NCBI GenBank assembly: GCA_001464715.1
Contig: LNDT01000001.1
Span: 1-64,000, forward strand
Reading direction: 5' to 3'
Length of the DNA stretch: 64,000 nt
Origin: Bdellovibrionales bacterium Ga0074137
Lineage (GTDB): Bacteria > Bdellovibrionota > Bdellovibrionia > Bdellovibrionales > JAMPXM01
The notes beneath the pieces were generated by a model. That model ran no database searches, was not told the origin of the DNA, and was given only the letters and a program-made list of their open reading frames with translations. The position numbers and the translations under genes are program-made. This document shows positions 52,957-62,380 of this stretch, piece by piece; the stretch's first letter is position 1; the number at the start of each line of letters is the position of its first letter.

Positions 52957-53517
52957 ATGGCGAAACTTTACTTCCGCTACTCAAGCATGAACGCCGGAAA
53001 ATCGACGGCGCTCCTGCAAGTTGCCCACAATTACGAAGAGCAAGGTCAAAGGGTTCGCCTTTTCACGGCGGCTATTGACGACCGTTATCAGGTCGGAATG
53101 ATCACCTCGCGCTTGGGGCCCCAGCGAGAGGCCTCTATTTTTGATGCCACCACGGATTTTTCTGTAGAAGATTTTACGGATCTCGCGTGTGTTCTCATCG
53201 ATGAGGCTCAGTTCTTAACGCCGCCACAGGTTGCGCAAATTCACAAGTTGGCGCAGGTGCGAAATACGCCCGTCATTTGTTACGGCCTACGGACTGACTT
53301 TCGGGGCGAACCGTTTCCTGGCTCAGCCCAGCTTCTGGCCTTGGCTGATGATATCGAAGAACTAAAGAACATCTGCACCTGCGGAAAAAAAGCGACCATG
53401 AATATTCGGGTCGACCAACATGGCCGAAGAATTAGAAGTGGCGAACAAATCGTCATCGGCGGAAACGATTCTTACCGTCAGGTTTGTGGACGCTGCTTCT
53501 ATTCAAATATCTCGTGA
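52957..53517 (+). CDS. tdk: Thymidine kinase
   Basis: This 186-residue type II (TK1-like) kinase salvages thymidine to dTMP with ATP. The P-loop SSMNAGKST is at 9-17, DEAQF is near 90, and ICYGLRTDFRGEPFPGS forms the lid and substrate loop. Structural zinc cysteines are present as CTC near 146-148 and CGRC near the C-terminus. It is cytosolic. With upp and udk elsewhere in the window it points to active nucleoside salvage. Its 3' end overlaps the convergent phosphatase gene by 19 bp. Confidence 0.95.
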   Translation: MAKLYFRYSSMNAGKSTALLQVAHNYEEQGQRVRLFTAAIDDRYQVGMITSRLGPQREASIFDATTDFSVEDFTDLACVLIDEAQFLTPPQVAQIHKLAQVRNTPVICYGLRTDFRGEPFPGSAQLLALADDIEELKNICTCGKKATMNIRVDQHGRRIRSGEQIVIGGNDSYRQVCGRCFYSNIS

Positions 53518-55154
53518 AGAACGCGGCCGTCAGAACCTGACGGCGGGATCAGCCCAAGTATGAATGAAAGAGTCGGTGCGATATCGACGATCTCAACGTC
53601 TTTTGCGTAGACTCCGGGGCGAGCACCACCACCTGCAATGATCAGTGGCACCGACTGATCGTAGCTATAGCCCGTCATGTGCGTGGCGAACGCTCCTTTT
53701 TCTGTCCAAAAAGGTTTTGGGATCAAAACGACATCTCCGCTCACCGCAGGAATATAGGTCTTCATGATTTGTCTTTGAAAACGACCCGGAGGAAGCTTTC
53801 GCTCTTCCCAGTCCGTGCGAGTGAAGACCTGATGAACGCCCTCTCTTGTCGGAAGACCTGCTTCATTGGGTTTTAGAATCAACTTCTTTAATACCGTTTC
53901 AACTTGCGAGCGGGATTTTTTCTTGTCCGCGAGCACACTGGGCTCAAGATAGAAATTAAAAGCTCCACCGCGCGCAATCCATTCACCGGCTGAACTTTTT
54001 CCGAATTCTTTCTCTAAGCCCGCATTAAGCTCAATGAGAAGATCCTTCATGACGAAATGCCCCGCAGGCATACCATCAGCTTTCGCAAGGTCGACGGCCG
54101 GCGCTACACCATGATCGCCCGTAAAGACGAAAACGGTATTATTTAATCCAACCGTCTTATCAATAGCCGTCAGAAGCTCACCAACACTTTCATCTTCATA
54201 CATCGTGAGCTCTTCAAGTTCCAGCGACTGCGGGCCTAAGGCATGTCCTAGAAGATCATGCGAAGAGTAGCTCACACCAAGAAAATCAGGCCCCCGACCC
54301 GTTCCCATTTTAAATTCTTTCAGAGCCCGGATGGCAGCGTCCGTCGTAAGTTTCACGCCGTACTGAGTTGCAAATGACTCTTTCGATCCAGCGCTGACCT
54401 CGCGGATCATTCCGCGCTTTTCATCAAAGGGCTTTGTGAGTCCTGAGGGCTTTCCCTTCACTGTCCATTTGAAAGTCGTTCCTTTTTCTTTATCCAAAGT
54501 TTTATTGAGATCGATGACCCACGGTGGGAGTTCCCCTTTTGGAAGGTAGTATTTGGAAGACACCCACTTTCCCTCTTCAATCCACAAAGCCAAGTCCGCG
54601 CGGTGCCCGCCGAGCATGATCGCTGATCGATCTTTGATAGAAACCGTCACGACTTTTGAACCATAGCCCGCGAGCTTTAGTTCATCGCCAATCGTAGATC
54701 CAATGAGCCGTTTGGGACTAAGCCCCTCGTTAGGTTTCGAATCTCGACCGACGATAGGACTATTTTCGTCCAATGCGCAGTAGACTGCCGACTTCTTCGA
54801 GGCGTCCCACCACGTGTTCAGTGGAATTCCCATTTGATACGGATAGGCACCCGTCACAATCGTAGCGTGTCCAGGGCACGTCATACTTTGGAGCATATCG
54901 TATTTTGCGACCGGGAAATACGCGCCCGTTCTCATAAGACGGGTGAGGCCGCCATTTTTTTGAGCCTGAAGTCTTTCTTGAAACCTGGTTAGGAAATCTG
55001 AACGACACTGATCGATAACGATCGTGACAACGAGCTTAGGTTTTTTCGAAGCCTGCTTGAGCGCCATGGAACTTTGAGCTGACGCTTTAGAGAGTCCGAA
55101 GGCGAAGACCGAAAAGATGACAATAGCCAGCGCACCAAAATTTTTATGTTTCAT
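53499..55154 (-). CDS. Exported PafA-like alkaline phosphatase
   Basis: This 551-residue protein has a signal peptide (LAIVIFSVFAFGLSKASA) and an alkaline phosphatase superfamily domain. The nucleophile is the Thr in SMTCPGHATIVTG (T92). N113 in GIPLNTWW and K174/R176 in SIKDRSA match the phosphate-binding set of PafA, the Chryseobacterium/Elizabethkingia monoesterase. Metal ligands are seen in VIDQCRSD, SYSSHDLLGH, TGDHG and THMTGYSY. It probably releases phosphate from organic phosphates outside the cytoplasm, together with the PhoD-like enzyme at 34.6 kb. A phosphodiesterase (NPP-type) activity is the alternative, less favoured because of the K-x-R pair. Confidence 0.88.
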   Translation of the reverse strand: MKHKNFGALAIVIFSVFAFGLSKASAQSSMALKQASKKPKLVVTIVIDQCRSDFLTRFQERLQAQKNGGLTRLMRTGAYFPVAKYDMLQSMTCPGHATIVTGAYPYQMGIPLNTWWDASKKSAVYCALDENSPIVGRDSKPNEGLSPKRLIGSTIGDELKLAGYGSKVVTVSIKDRSAIMLGGHRADLALWIEEGKWVSSKYYLPKGELPPWVIDLNKTLDKEKGTTFKWTVKGKPSGLTKPFDEKRGMIREVSAGSKESFATQYGVKLTTDAAIRALKEFKMGTGRGPDFLGVSYSSHDLLGHALGPQSLELEELTMYEDESVGELLTAIDKTVGLNNTVFVFTGDHGVAPAVDLAKADGMPAGHFVMKDLLIELNAGLEKEFGKSSAGEWIARGGAFNFYLEPSVLADKKKSRSQVETVLKKLILKPNEAGLPTREGVHQVFTRTDWEERKLPPGRFQRQIMKTYIPAVSGDVVLIPKPFWTEKGAFATHMTGYSYDQSVPLIIAGGGARPGVYAKDVEIVDIAPTLSFILGLIPPSGSDGRVLHEIFE

Positions 55155-55307
55155 ATTTGGCCAACACTATTTCGCGAGACCCGCGTCAGCCAAGGTTTTT
55201 AAGCATCTTTGACAAAGATCTGATGAAACCCGACTCGCCCACTGTCGAGATATCGGCCATCTTTTGGAACTCGACTCGACACACTTAAGCCCCCCCTCGA
55301 CCCTAGT

Positions 55308-56606
55308 ATGATGTCGAAACAAATCGCATCACCACCGATAAAAAATTCTACGATGTTCCCACGCATTTATAAACTTGGTGGGAAGGTCGCCCTCGGACTG
55401 ATGCTGACCATCCCAGGATTTTCCAACAGCGCTCACGCCGATTCGTCCTACATCTTGACGGATCTTATGCTTTTACAAAAGCAGAGCATTGAACCCTTGA
55501 TGGTCCACCGTGAAACTGGGACTGCATTTGCGGCCGTCACCGATCGTCAGCGAAATACGATCGCGCACGAGGCTCACGATCACAACCGTTGCGGTGGGCA
55601 CGAACTCATCACGTCTCTTCCGCCAGGGGCTAGCCCCGGTCAGGCCCGCGAATTTGCTCAAAATGTCTTTAGCCAGTTGGATCTTCAGCTAGAAAAAGAT
55701 CGTGATTTCCAAGTTCGTAGGACCAGCGGTATTGGTATTAACCCGCGGCCCGCTTCGCCAAATCCCGCGATCCAGTCCTCGGTCAATGAGGTTTCGGAAT
55801 CGAACCTCCGCGCGACAGTCGACTTTTTGTCGAAGTACCCTTCGCGCAATCATAAAAGCAAAGACGGAAAAGATGCGGTCATTGCATTTAAAGCTTATGT
55901 GGAAAAGACGCTGGCCGGTGCTTCGATCCCATTTTCTGTCGATTTAGTAACTCATTCGTCGACACCGATGAGCTCACTGCGTCTGACGTTTCCAGGACTT
56001 TCAAAAAAAGAGGAAGTCGTTATCGCCGGTGGGCACATCGACTCGATCAATAGTTCGTTTTTTGGCGGATCAAAATCGGCTCCAGGAGTTGACGACAATG
56101 CGTCAGGCTCGGCCAATATTCTTGAAGCCGCCAGGATTTTGGCCAAAGGACCGCAGCCAGAGAGAACGATCGAAATTTACTGGTATGCGGGAGAAGAAGG
56201 AGGCCTTCTTGGATCTTCGGAAATCGCATCCGCTGCGAAATCATCAGGTCGTAAAATCGTCGGTGTCCTTCAACTCGATATGACGCTTTTTCCTGGCGAC
56301 GGTGAGTTTACATTAGGAAGCATGACGGACTTCACTTCGCTGGAAATGCGGGAACTTCTTGTGACGATAAACCGCGATTACATTGGTGCAAAAATTCTCG
56401 AAGACAAGTGCGGCTACGGGTGTTCGGATCACGCAAGTTGGTACCGTAATGGCTTCCCAACTCTCATGCCGTTTGAAGCGACGACAAAAAAAATGAACAA
56501 GGCCATTCACACTGACAGGGACGTTGTTTCAACATCTCTCAGTTTCCGCCACTCCGCGATGTTCAGTAAAATCGCGGTCGCTTTCTTGATGACGTTAGCA
56601 AACTAG
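55308..56606 (+). CDS. Secreted M28 family zinc aminopeptidase
   Basis: This 432-residue protein has a signal sequence (VALGLMLTIPGFSNSAHA), a pro-like region to about 165, and an M28 peptidase domain. The zinc and catalytic residues appear in order: AGGHIDS, GVDDNASGSANILEAARIL, AGEEGGLLGS and LQLDMTLFPG, then SDHASWY near the end. It resembles secreted bacterial leucyl aminopeptidases of about 300 catalytic residues. A Cys pair in DKCGYGCSDH likely forms the disulfide seen in Vibrio aminopeptidase. Start choice among ATGs at 55308, 55311 and 55353 is uncertain. It is divergent from PafA. Confidence 0.88.
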   Translation: MMSKQIASPPIKNSTMFPRIYKLGGKVALGLMLTIPGFSNSAHADSSYILTDLMLLQKQSIEPLMVHRETGTAFAAVTDRQRNTIAHEAHDHNRCGGHELITSLPPGASPGQAREFAQNVFSQLDLQLEKDRDFQVRRTSGIGINPRPASPNPAIQSSVNEVSESNLRATVDFLSKYPSRNHKSKDGKDAVIAFKAYVEKTLAGASIPFSVDLVTHSSTPMSSLRLTFPGLSKKEEVVIAGGHIDSINSSFFGGSKSAPGVDDNASGSANILEAARILAKGPQPERTIEIYWYAGEEGGLLGSSEIASAAKSSGRKIVGVLQLDMTLFPGDGEFTLGSMTDFTSLEMRELLVTINRDYIGAKILEDKCGYGCSDHASWYRNGFPTLMPFEATTKKMNKAIHTDRDVVSTSLSFRHSAMFSKIAVAFLMTLAN

Positions 56607-56642
56607 AATTGGCCTAATGTGCCTCTTGGGGCGCCTATCGGA

Positions 56643-57872
56643 CTAACGTTCGATCACAGTAAAGACTCGAGGGCCGCTGCTTTCGGTCGCAATCACATCA
56701 AAGTAGTGACGTGAAATTTCAATTCCCGAACTCGTCTCGACACGAACTTGCCACTCACCCGGTGTGTAATTGCTTTTGAAAGCAAATCCGCGAAAACCAT
56801 CGACTCGACCGCCTTGAACAGACATTGGAATACGGTCACTCGACATCCATTTTCCTTTGGCGTCTTTTTGAAGCCAATGGATCGCGACTTGATCAGTGAC
56901 TCGAGTTGGCGAGTACACTTGCGCGTAAAAGTAGATTTTGTCGCCAATCTCGGCTCGAAAATCCGAATTGCTCGTCTGCCAAAATTTCCACCAGGTCTTT
57001 TCAAACGACAACAGAACCTTGCCGTCGCGCTTTTCGATGCTGTGGTAAATACCCTGCTCTTTCACACTCAGCGGAACTGGCGGAATCCACCCCTGAGAGT
57101 AGAACACAATAAAGACCGCCATGACGGAAAGCGCTGGCGCCAGCATCGCGCGGGCTAACAAAAGTCGATCGTTCATCGACTGCATGAGAAGCTTCGCCTG
57201 AATCCAGAAAACTAAAATCGTCGAAATGACAGCAAACGTGAACGGAATCCAACCGACGAAGCCGACAAGAATCGGATAAATAATTGAGAAGAACGAGAAG
57301 AGACAAATCGCGTAGAGACCGACTTTCGCACTCACTTTGGCTCGTTTTACGATGGGAAGCTCATTGGCCAAGATAAAGGCGATCATCAGCACCAAGAAAA
57401 CTATACTGCTAAAGAAGGAAGCACTCTTGATATAGAAAAGAGAGTACAAATTCAGGAGGGATCCCAAGCAGAAATGCAGCGCCAGATTCCGCCAAGACCA
57501 GACTTTGCGAACCCACTTCCCTGGGCGCCAGCTTCGGGCACGGAACAACAGCTCATAGTGAATCAGTGCCGCGACAACGAGAAGATAGCCAACCTGCTGA
57601 AGTATCGCGAAGAGATTGTCTGGCGATTCAAGAAGTAGGATGTCGAAAATAAATCCGCCGACAAAAAATGCGACTTCAAGTCGCTTTTCATGCCGATGGA
57701 TAAATGCGCGCACGCCCTTCATGCGGTCAGAGCCTTCGGTCAAGTCAGGCTCATTTGCACCGCTATCCGGCGGGATGTTGCTCTCGAGTCCAGTATCGCT
57801 GTCGCCAAAATCTTTCATTCCAAAAACTCTGCCCGAGTCGAGTCTCAGCGTCCAGTCTTTCCGAGGCCTCAT
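56643..57872 (-). CDS. Membrane protein with C-terminal DUF2914 domain
   Basis: This protein of up to 409 residues has a polar N-terminus, about seven membrane helices between residues 65 and 260, and a C-terminal soluble DUF2914 domain (about 320-405, WLQKDAKGKWMSSDRIPM, GGRVDGFRGFAFK, PGEWQVRVETSSG). DUF2914 proteins have no known function; the soluble domain probably faces the periplasm. The ATG at 57818 (MKDFGDSD) may be the true start, as the first 18 residues look unlike the rest. It is divergent from the lipoprotein gene and converges on the M28 peptidase with a 36-bp gap. Confidence 0.75.
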   Translation of the reverse strand: MRPRKDWTLRLDSGRVFGMKDFGDSDTGLESNIPPDSGANEPDLTEGSDRMKGVRAFIHRHEKRLEVAFFVGGFIFDILLLESPDNLFAILQQVGYLLVVAALIHYELLFRARSWRPGKWVRKVWSWRNLALHFCLGSLLNLYSLFYIKSASFFSSIVFLVLMIAFILANELPIVKRAKVSAKVGLYAICLFSFFSIIYPILVGFVGWIPFTFAVISTILVFWIQAKLLMQSMNDRLLLARAMLAPALSVMAVFIVFYSQGWIPPVPLSVKEQGIYHSIEKRDGKVLLSFEKTWWKFWQTSNSDFRAEIGDKIYFYAQVYSPTRVTDQVAIHWLQKDAKGKWMSSDRIPMSVQGGRVDGFRGFAFKSNYTPGEWQVRVETSSGIEISRHYFDVIATESSGPRVFTVIER

Positions 57873-57892
57873 GGTTGTGATAGAATCCTACG

Positions 57893-58573
57893 ATGCTCAA
57901 TCCACACGTCTCGATGTTTCACACTGCATTTTCTATTTTCTGTGCGGTCGCGCTTTCAGGCGTCGGCTGCGCCTCTTCGCCGCCATCGGCTGACTACGTC
58001 GATCCCGTGGCGCGAGAGAACGCTATTTTTGAGTGCAAAAAAGATTTTCAGGCGAAAAAGAAAGCTCGTTTCGAAAGGCTGCCGCCATTGGTTCGGCGCC
58101 TCATGGGCGAAAATCGAATTCTCATCGAGTCTACGGCACCTCCAAAATTGGCAGATCTTCGTAGAGCCATGTCACGTTTCCCACTTCAGGGAGACTCCGA
58201 TGGGCTTTGGAAATCCGCAGAATCAGCGCAAAACAAGACGGCCTCCGGGTCGGTCCGCCACGTTGACGGTGTCGAAACCGTCTCTTTGATTTTTGGGCAG
58301 CCTGGTCGTTCTTTTATTCTTCCGATTTCCTTGCTCGAGAGAACGAAAACAGGGCTGCAAGGGGCGGCCTCAAATGCTGACTTACAAATTCGACCGATCG
58401 ACGAACACCATGTTCTTGTCAATGCCCGCGCTGGCGATGTCGCGCGGACCTATGCTTTGATTCGCACTTATGCGAGCCAAAGTTTTGCGGAAGAATCAAA
58501 AATCATACTGCCTGATTATCCGGTCTACTCACCGGACTTAAACGATGATTCCTGCGAAGATATCTTACGGTAG
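57893..58573 (+). CDS. Lipoprotein of unknown function
   Basis: This 226-residue protein has a signal helix and the lipobox LSGVGC, so it should be an envelope lipoprotein. The mature part is soluble, with a basic helix early on ([15 protein letters not shown]) and a run of beta-like segments later. A final segment [20 protein letters not shown] is acidic and has one Cys. No domain is recognised. It overlaps the end of the convergent helicase gene by 9 bp. Confidence 0.65.
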   Translation: MLNPHVSMFHTAFSIFCAVALSGVGCASSPPSADYVDPVARENAIFECKKDFQAKKKARFERLPPLVRRLMGENRILIESTAPPKLADLRRAMSRFPLQGDSDGLWKSAESAQNKTASGSVRHVDGVETVSLIFGQPGRSFILPISLLERTKTGLQGAASNADLQIRPIDEHHVLVNARAGDVARTYALIRTYASQSFAEESKIILPDYPVYSPDLNDDSCEDILR

Positions 58574-61213
58574 CCCAATGTAAATTTCGGCCGTTTGATC
58601 GGAGTCGAGATCCAAAACTGTCTGCCTAAGTTCCGCTCGGCCCCCGGCGCTAGTCACCGTTTCAAATTTCGAGAGATGAGCCGAACGAGCTGACAAATCA
58701 GTCTTGAGGCCGGTGAATCCTTCGGATTTAAGTCGTTTTAGCAGCAACTCAAATCGGTTAGACGTCCATTCACCAAGCTTCGTGGAGCTCTGAAGCTCAT
58801 CATTCGTGATTTCACTTAAAAAACGGACGCCAAAATCGGTCGCGCCCCGCTCGGCCCAATCGGACATTATCGCAGCACTCTCCTCTGTGTCGCCACGGCC
58901 CAACGCCTGAATAATTCTAAACACCTCAGCTCGCCAAATTCGCCGAAACCGGGCTGCTGTTTGACGATCAGAGATCGGCGCGTCCAGATCTCTGGTCGAA
59001 TCTCTGGTCGAATCTCTGGTCGAATCTCTGGTCGAATCTTTCGCCGCCGGCGTCGCAACACTCGCCCCACCAAGCTCCACAAAATCCACACGGAGGCGGT
59101 CCCATTCATCCATCAGCGACGAATCAACCGATTTTAGAATCAGCGCTAGCTCAGTCTCAATCTCTTGAAGCCGTTCATCTTTTATGGCTTCAGGAACCGT
59201 GTGAGCGAGTACTTTGTAAACATCGTTTACGGTTCTCAGCAAAACACCTTCACCGCGCTGAAGCTCGTACTCTCGGATGTAGTCGGCGAATCCGTAGCCA
59301 TTCTCAAGCATTTCGCGAACGATCGACTTGGGCCGAATATTTTCAGCTCCTACCCAAGGGTGCCGATCTACAAACGCATTAAAGGTTTCATAAATAAAAT
59401 CGCGCAATGGTTTTGGGGCTTCCACCGCCTCGAGCTTCTCTTGTCTCTCTTCAAATTCGACACCATCAGCCTTTAGCTGATGAAACAGAGCCTGCCTTGC
59501 GCGATCGGTTTGTTTTCTAATTATCAAATCTGGCGTTTCGACGATCGCTTCACAGAGCGTGAGAATATCTAGTGCGAAAGTCTCACTTTGGGGATCGAGT
59601 TCCGAAATGGTGTCGATCAACCACAGCGAGAGCGACTGATGAAGAGAAAAGTCCTTCTGTAAATCAGCGTGAACGGCCAAGGGATCTAGTCCAATGATCT
59701 TTCGATCGACCAAACTTCTAAAAAGCTCAAACGCTCGCTTTCTATGTTTTCTCTTAGCGGCTGGACTTTCATGGCTGACCCGAATCAACCGACGTAAAGA
59801 CCCGCACCCGTCCTCAGGCCGCGAAAGGACGGAAAGAACAAGTCCGTGATCCACTTTGAATCTGGATTGTAGTGCTTCCGGCGTCGACTTTTGCAACTTC
59901 TGAAAAGTCGATTCATCCCAGTGGACGAATCCCTTCTCGGGCGGTTTGGACTTCACTATTTTTTTTGCTTTTTTGGGATCGGCCTGAATTTTACGGTCGA
60001 GCTTTACGTTTTCGATCACGTGTTCGGGCGCTTGAGCGATGACGAAACCTTTTTCATCAAAACCCCGGCGCCCCGCTCGACCAGAAATCTGATGAAAATC
60101 GCGACTCGACAAAATGGCTGTTTTCTCGCCGTCGTACTTACAGAGTTTGGTGAAAAGCACGGTGCGGATTGGAATATTCACACCAACACCCAAAGTGTCT
60201 GTTCCGGATATGACTTTAAGAAAACCCTCTTGCGCCAGTCGTTCCACCAAAATTCGATATTTTGGAAGAAGACCGGCATGATGAACTCCGACGCCGTGTT
60301 TTATATAGCGGGCAAGTTCTTTTCCGTAAGGAGACCGAAACGGAACATCTTTGATTCGCTCGAGCAGCGCTTTTTTTTGGTCTTTCGATAAAAAGTCGAT
60401 GCTCATTAAACTCTGCGCTTCATCGGCCGCAAGATTCTGGGTGAAGTTGACGAGATAAATGGGAGCACGGTTCTGCTTCATCAAATCAAGCACAGTTTCT
60501 TGCAGCGCTGTTTCACCGCGGTACTCAAACTCCAGCGGCACGGGTCGATCAAGCCCGGTGATGATACGGGTTGCGCGCTGAGTGAGTTCTTCAATACTTT
60601 TTTTGAAAAATTCCATGTCGCCAAGAGTGGCTGACATCAATAGAAATCGTGCGTTTGACAGTTCGAGAAGAGGAACCTGCCAGGCCATTCCCCGTTCACG
60701 ATCCGAGTAGTAATGAAATTCGTCCATGATAACGTCGTCGACTTTAGCAGCGGCACCTTCCGTCAGCGCCATGTTTGCCAAGATCTCGGCCGTACAACAA
60801 AGAATAGGCGCATCGCGGTTCACCGCACCGTCACCGGTCATCAGACCAACACTTTCAGCGCCAAAAAGCTTACAGAGCGCCAAAAACTTTTCGTTCACCA
60901 AGGCCTTTACGGGGCATGTGTAAACGGAACGCTTTCCCAAAGCCATCGACTGAAAAATTAAAGCTTCGGCAACAAGACTTTTACCACTGCCTGTTGGCGT
61001 ATTGAGGATGACATTTTCACCCTCAAGTAAAGCCAGCACCGACTCTTCTTGCGCAGGGTAAAGATTCTGGCCAAGAGAGGAAACGTAATCGAGAAAAAGA
61101 TCTAGAACTAACTCCGATGGATTTTTGCGACTCAAGTCCTCGAATGACGGAAGCCGCTTCAGTAGCGGCCGAACTTCACGCAGAGGCGTCGTCGAAGATT
61201 TTTCCAAGGTCAC
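58565..61213 (-). CDS. Ski2-like DEAD/DEAH RNA helicase
   Basis: This 882-residue protein is a superfamily 2 helicase of the Ski2/Mtr4 type. Walker A is [10 protein letters not shown] near 75-83, the DEFH box is in [14 protein letters not shown] follows, and motif VI is [16 protein letters not shown] near 390. A long C-terminal helical part follows; it has a charged DSTR repeat (four units, from a 12-bp tandem repeat) near 720-740. Such helicases unwind structured RNA for decay or processing in the cytosol. Bacterial members are patchy. It lies just downstream of the PPP-PilZ gene on the same strand, with a 47-bp gap. Confidence 0.9.
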   Translation of the reverse strand: MTLEKSSTTPLREVRPLLKRLPSFEDLSRKNPSELVLDLFLDYVSSLGQNLYPAQEESVLALLEGENVILNTPTGSGKSLVAEALIFQSMALGKRSVYTCPVKALVNEKFLALCKLFGAESVGLMTGDGAVNRDAPILCCTAEILANMALTEGAAAKVDDVIMDEFHYYSDRERGMAWQVPLLELSNARFLLMSATLGDMEFFKKSIEELTQRATRIITGLDRPVPLEFEYRGETALQETVLDLMKQNRAPIYLVNFTQNLAADEAQSLMSIDFLSKDQKKALLERIKDVPFRSPYGKELARYIKHGVGVHHAGLLPKYRILVERLAQEGFLKVISGTDTLGVGVNIPIRTVLFTKLCKYDGEKTAILSSRDFHQISGRAGRRGFDEKGFVIAQAPEHVIENVKLDRKIQADPKKAKKIVKSKPPEKGFVHWDESTFQKLQKSTPEALQSRFKVDHGLVLSVLSRPEDGCGSLRRLIRVSHESPAAKRKHRKRAFELFRSLVDRKIIGLDPLAVHADLQKDFSLHQSLSLWLIDTISELDPQSETFALDILTLCEAIVETPDLIIRKQTDRARQALFHQLKADGVEFEERQEKLEAVEAPKPLRDFIYETFNAFVDRHPWVGAENIRPKSIVREMLENGYGFADYIREYELQRGEGVLLRTVNDVYKVLAHTVPEAIKDERLQEIETELALILKSVDSSLMDEWDRLRVDFVELGGASVATPAAKDSTRDSTRDSTRDSTRDLDAPISDRQTAARFRRIWRAEVFRIIQALGRGDTEESAAIMSDWAERGATDFGVRFLSEITNDELQSSTKLGEWTSNRFELLLKRLKSEGFTGLKTDLSARSAHLSKFETVTSAGGRAELRQTVLDLDSDQTAEIYIGLP
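58989..59036. repeat. 12-bp tandem repeat (four copies) in the helicase gene
   Basis: The unit TCTCTGGTCGAA occurs four times without change at 58989-59000, 59001-59012, 59013-59024 and 59025-59036. On the minus strand it encodes DSTR units in a disordered linker. The unit length is a multiple of three, so copy-number change by slippage would not break the frame. Confidence 0.9.
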
Positions 61214-61260
61214 TGAGGATCCGATCTAGCGGCCGAGCCCGGTGTTTTAAGAAACTCCGA

Positions 61261-62343
61261 TCAAGCTGGGCGCGATAACCAACCGCCGTCACCCTTTGAA
61301 CCTCGATCACTGGACACCTTATCGATCTTAACACCATAAAGGGCAAGGCCTTGTCGCTGTTCGACTCGCACAATCTGACCTTCAAACTTCACAGACGTAC
61401 GATGGTCGTCGCCAATGGTGCCTTCAATCACGTCACCACTGACCAAAACTCCAGGCGGGATCGCGTTCACTTCACGCAGCAGTAAACCAAACTGATTGTA
61501 ATTCATTGTTTCGAAATCTACGTGTTTTTGACCAGGCTTTCCTGCTCGGACGGGCATACGGCCGTTGAAACGAACAGCGATACGCTTGGACTCGTCGGCC
61601 AGAAGTGCTGCCGGAATTTCTTGTTTAGGAAATTTCTCAACCGAAATGAATCGATCTTCGCTGACGTCGTAAGCCGTGAGGGCACCACCAAAAACACAAC
61701 CAGTATCTAGATTGATGCGATTTGAGAATCGCTCGGGCTGCTCAGTCGGCGTGTGTCCGTGGACAATGACCTTTTCCCAATTATCCTTGGTGGTCAAAAA
61801 TGGACCTCGGGTCCACAAGAAGGTCTCGCGATCTAAAACTGTATCGAGCTCATTTAATTTCTTTTTCAGTGGCACGCCCGCATGGACAAAAAAGTGCGTG
61901 TCGGTTTCATAGTACAAACGAAGGCCTCGTAGAAAATCGATGTGCGATTGCGGAATGTCGAAAGAGCCACCCGGCCCTGCGTAGTTGGCCAATGTGGTGC
62001 TTCCGCCGTTCAGAATAAATAAACCAGAACCGACACTCTCGGGACGTTCGAGGAAGTCGAGAAACATGGCCTCGTGATTTCCCATCAACGCAATAACTTC
62101 GCAGCGCTCGCGAAGTCTCACCACAATTTCAATCACTCGGCGCGATTCAGGACCGCGGTCGACATAATCACCAAGGAAAACGATCAGAGTTTCACTATCA
62201 ATCTTCAAATTCGAAATGAGCGACTCAAGCTCTGCGGCACATCCGTGAACGTCGCCTATTGCATAGACACGTCGCTTGGCGGTTTTCTCGGACTTTGCGT
62301 CGTTCGTTTTTTGATCAGAAGAGTTAAAAAAATGTTTTATCAT
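61261..62343 (-). CDS. PPP-family phosphatase fused to a PilZ-like domain
   Basis: This 360-residue protein has a PPP metallophosphatase domain (about 24-245) with all the core motifs: GDVHG at 30-34, GDYVDRG at 58-64, GNHE at 88-91 and HGHTP at 195-199. After it comes a separate domain (about 251-345) that looks like PilZ: RIAVR at 254-258 fits the RxxxR c-di-GMP motif, and NYNQFG at 281-286 fits the following D/NxSxxG motif except that Asn replaces Ser. The fused form suggests a Ser/Thr or nucleotide phosphatase controlled by c-di-GMP. This is an inference from motifs. ApaH-like Ap4A hydrolysis is the main alternative. It is cytosolic and precedes the helicase gene. Confidence 0.82.
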   Translation of the reverse strand: MIKHFFNSSDQKTNDAKSEKTAKRRVYAIGDVHGCAAELESLISNLKIDSETLIVFLGDYVDRGPESRRVIEIVVRLRERCEVIALMGNHEAMFLDFLERPESVGSGLFILNGGSTTLANYAGPGGSFDIPQSHIDFLRGLRLYYETDTHFFVHAGVPLKKKLNELDTVLDRETFLWTRGPFLTTKDNWEKVIVHGHTPTEQPERFSNRINLDTGCVFGGALTAYDVSEDRFISVEKFPKQEIPAALLADESKRIAVRFNGRMPVRAGKPGQKHVDFETMNYNQFGLLLREVNAIPPGVLVSGDVIEGTIGDDHRTSVKFEGQIVRVEQRQGLALYGVKIDKVSSDRGSKGDGGWLSRPA

Positions 62344-62380
62344 CCATTTTTAGTCTACTGCTCGGCCTCACTTGTTGATA

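Noticed and set aside
61176-61385. A 69-codon frame bridging the helicase and PPP-PilZ genes.
   Set aside because: It overlaps the 5' end of one gene and the 3' end of the other in a different frame, with no recognisable domain.
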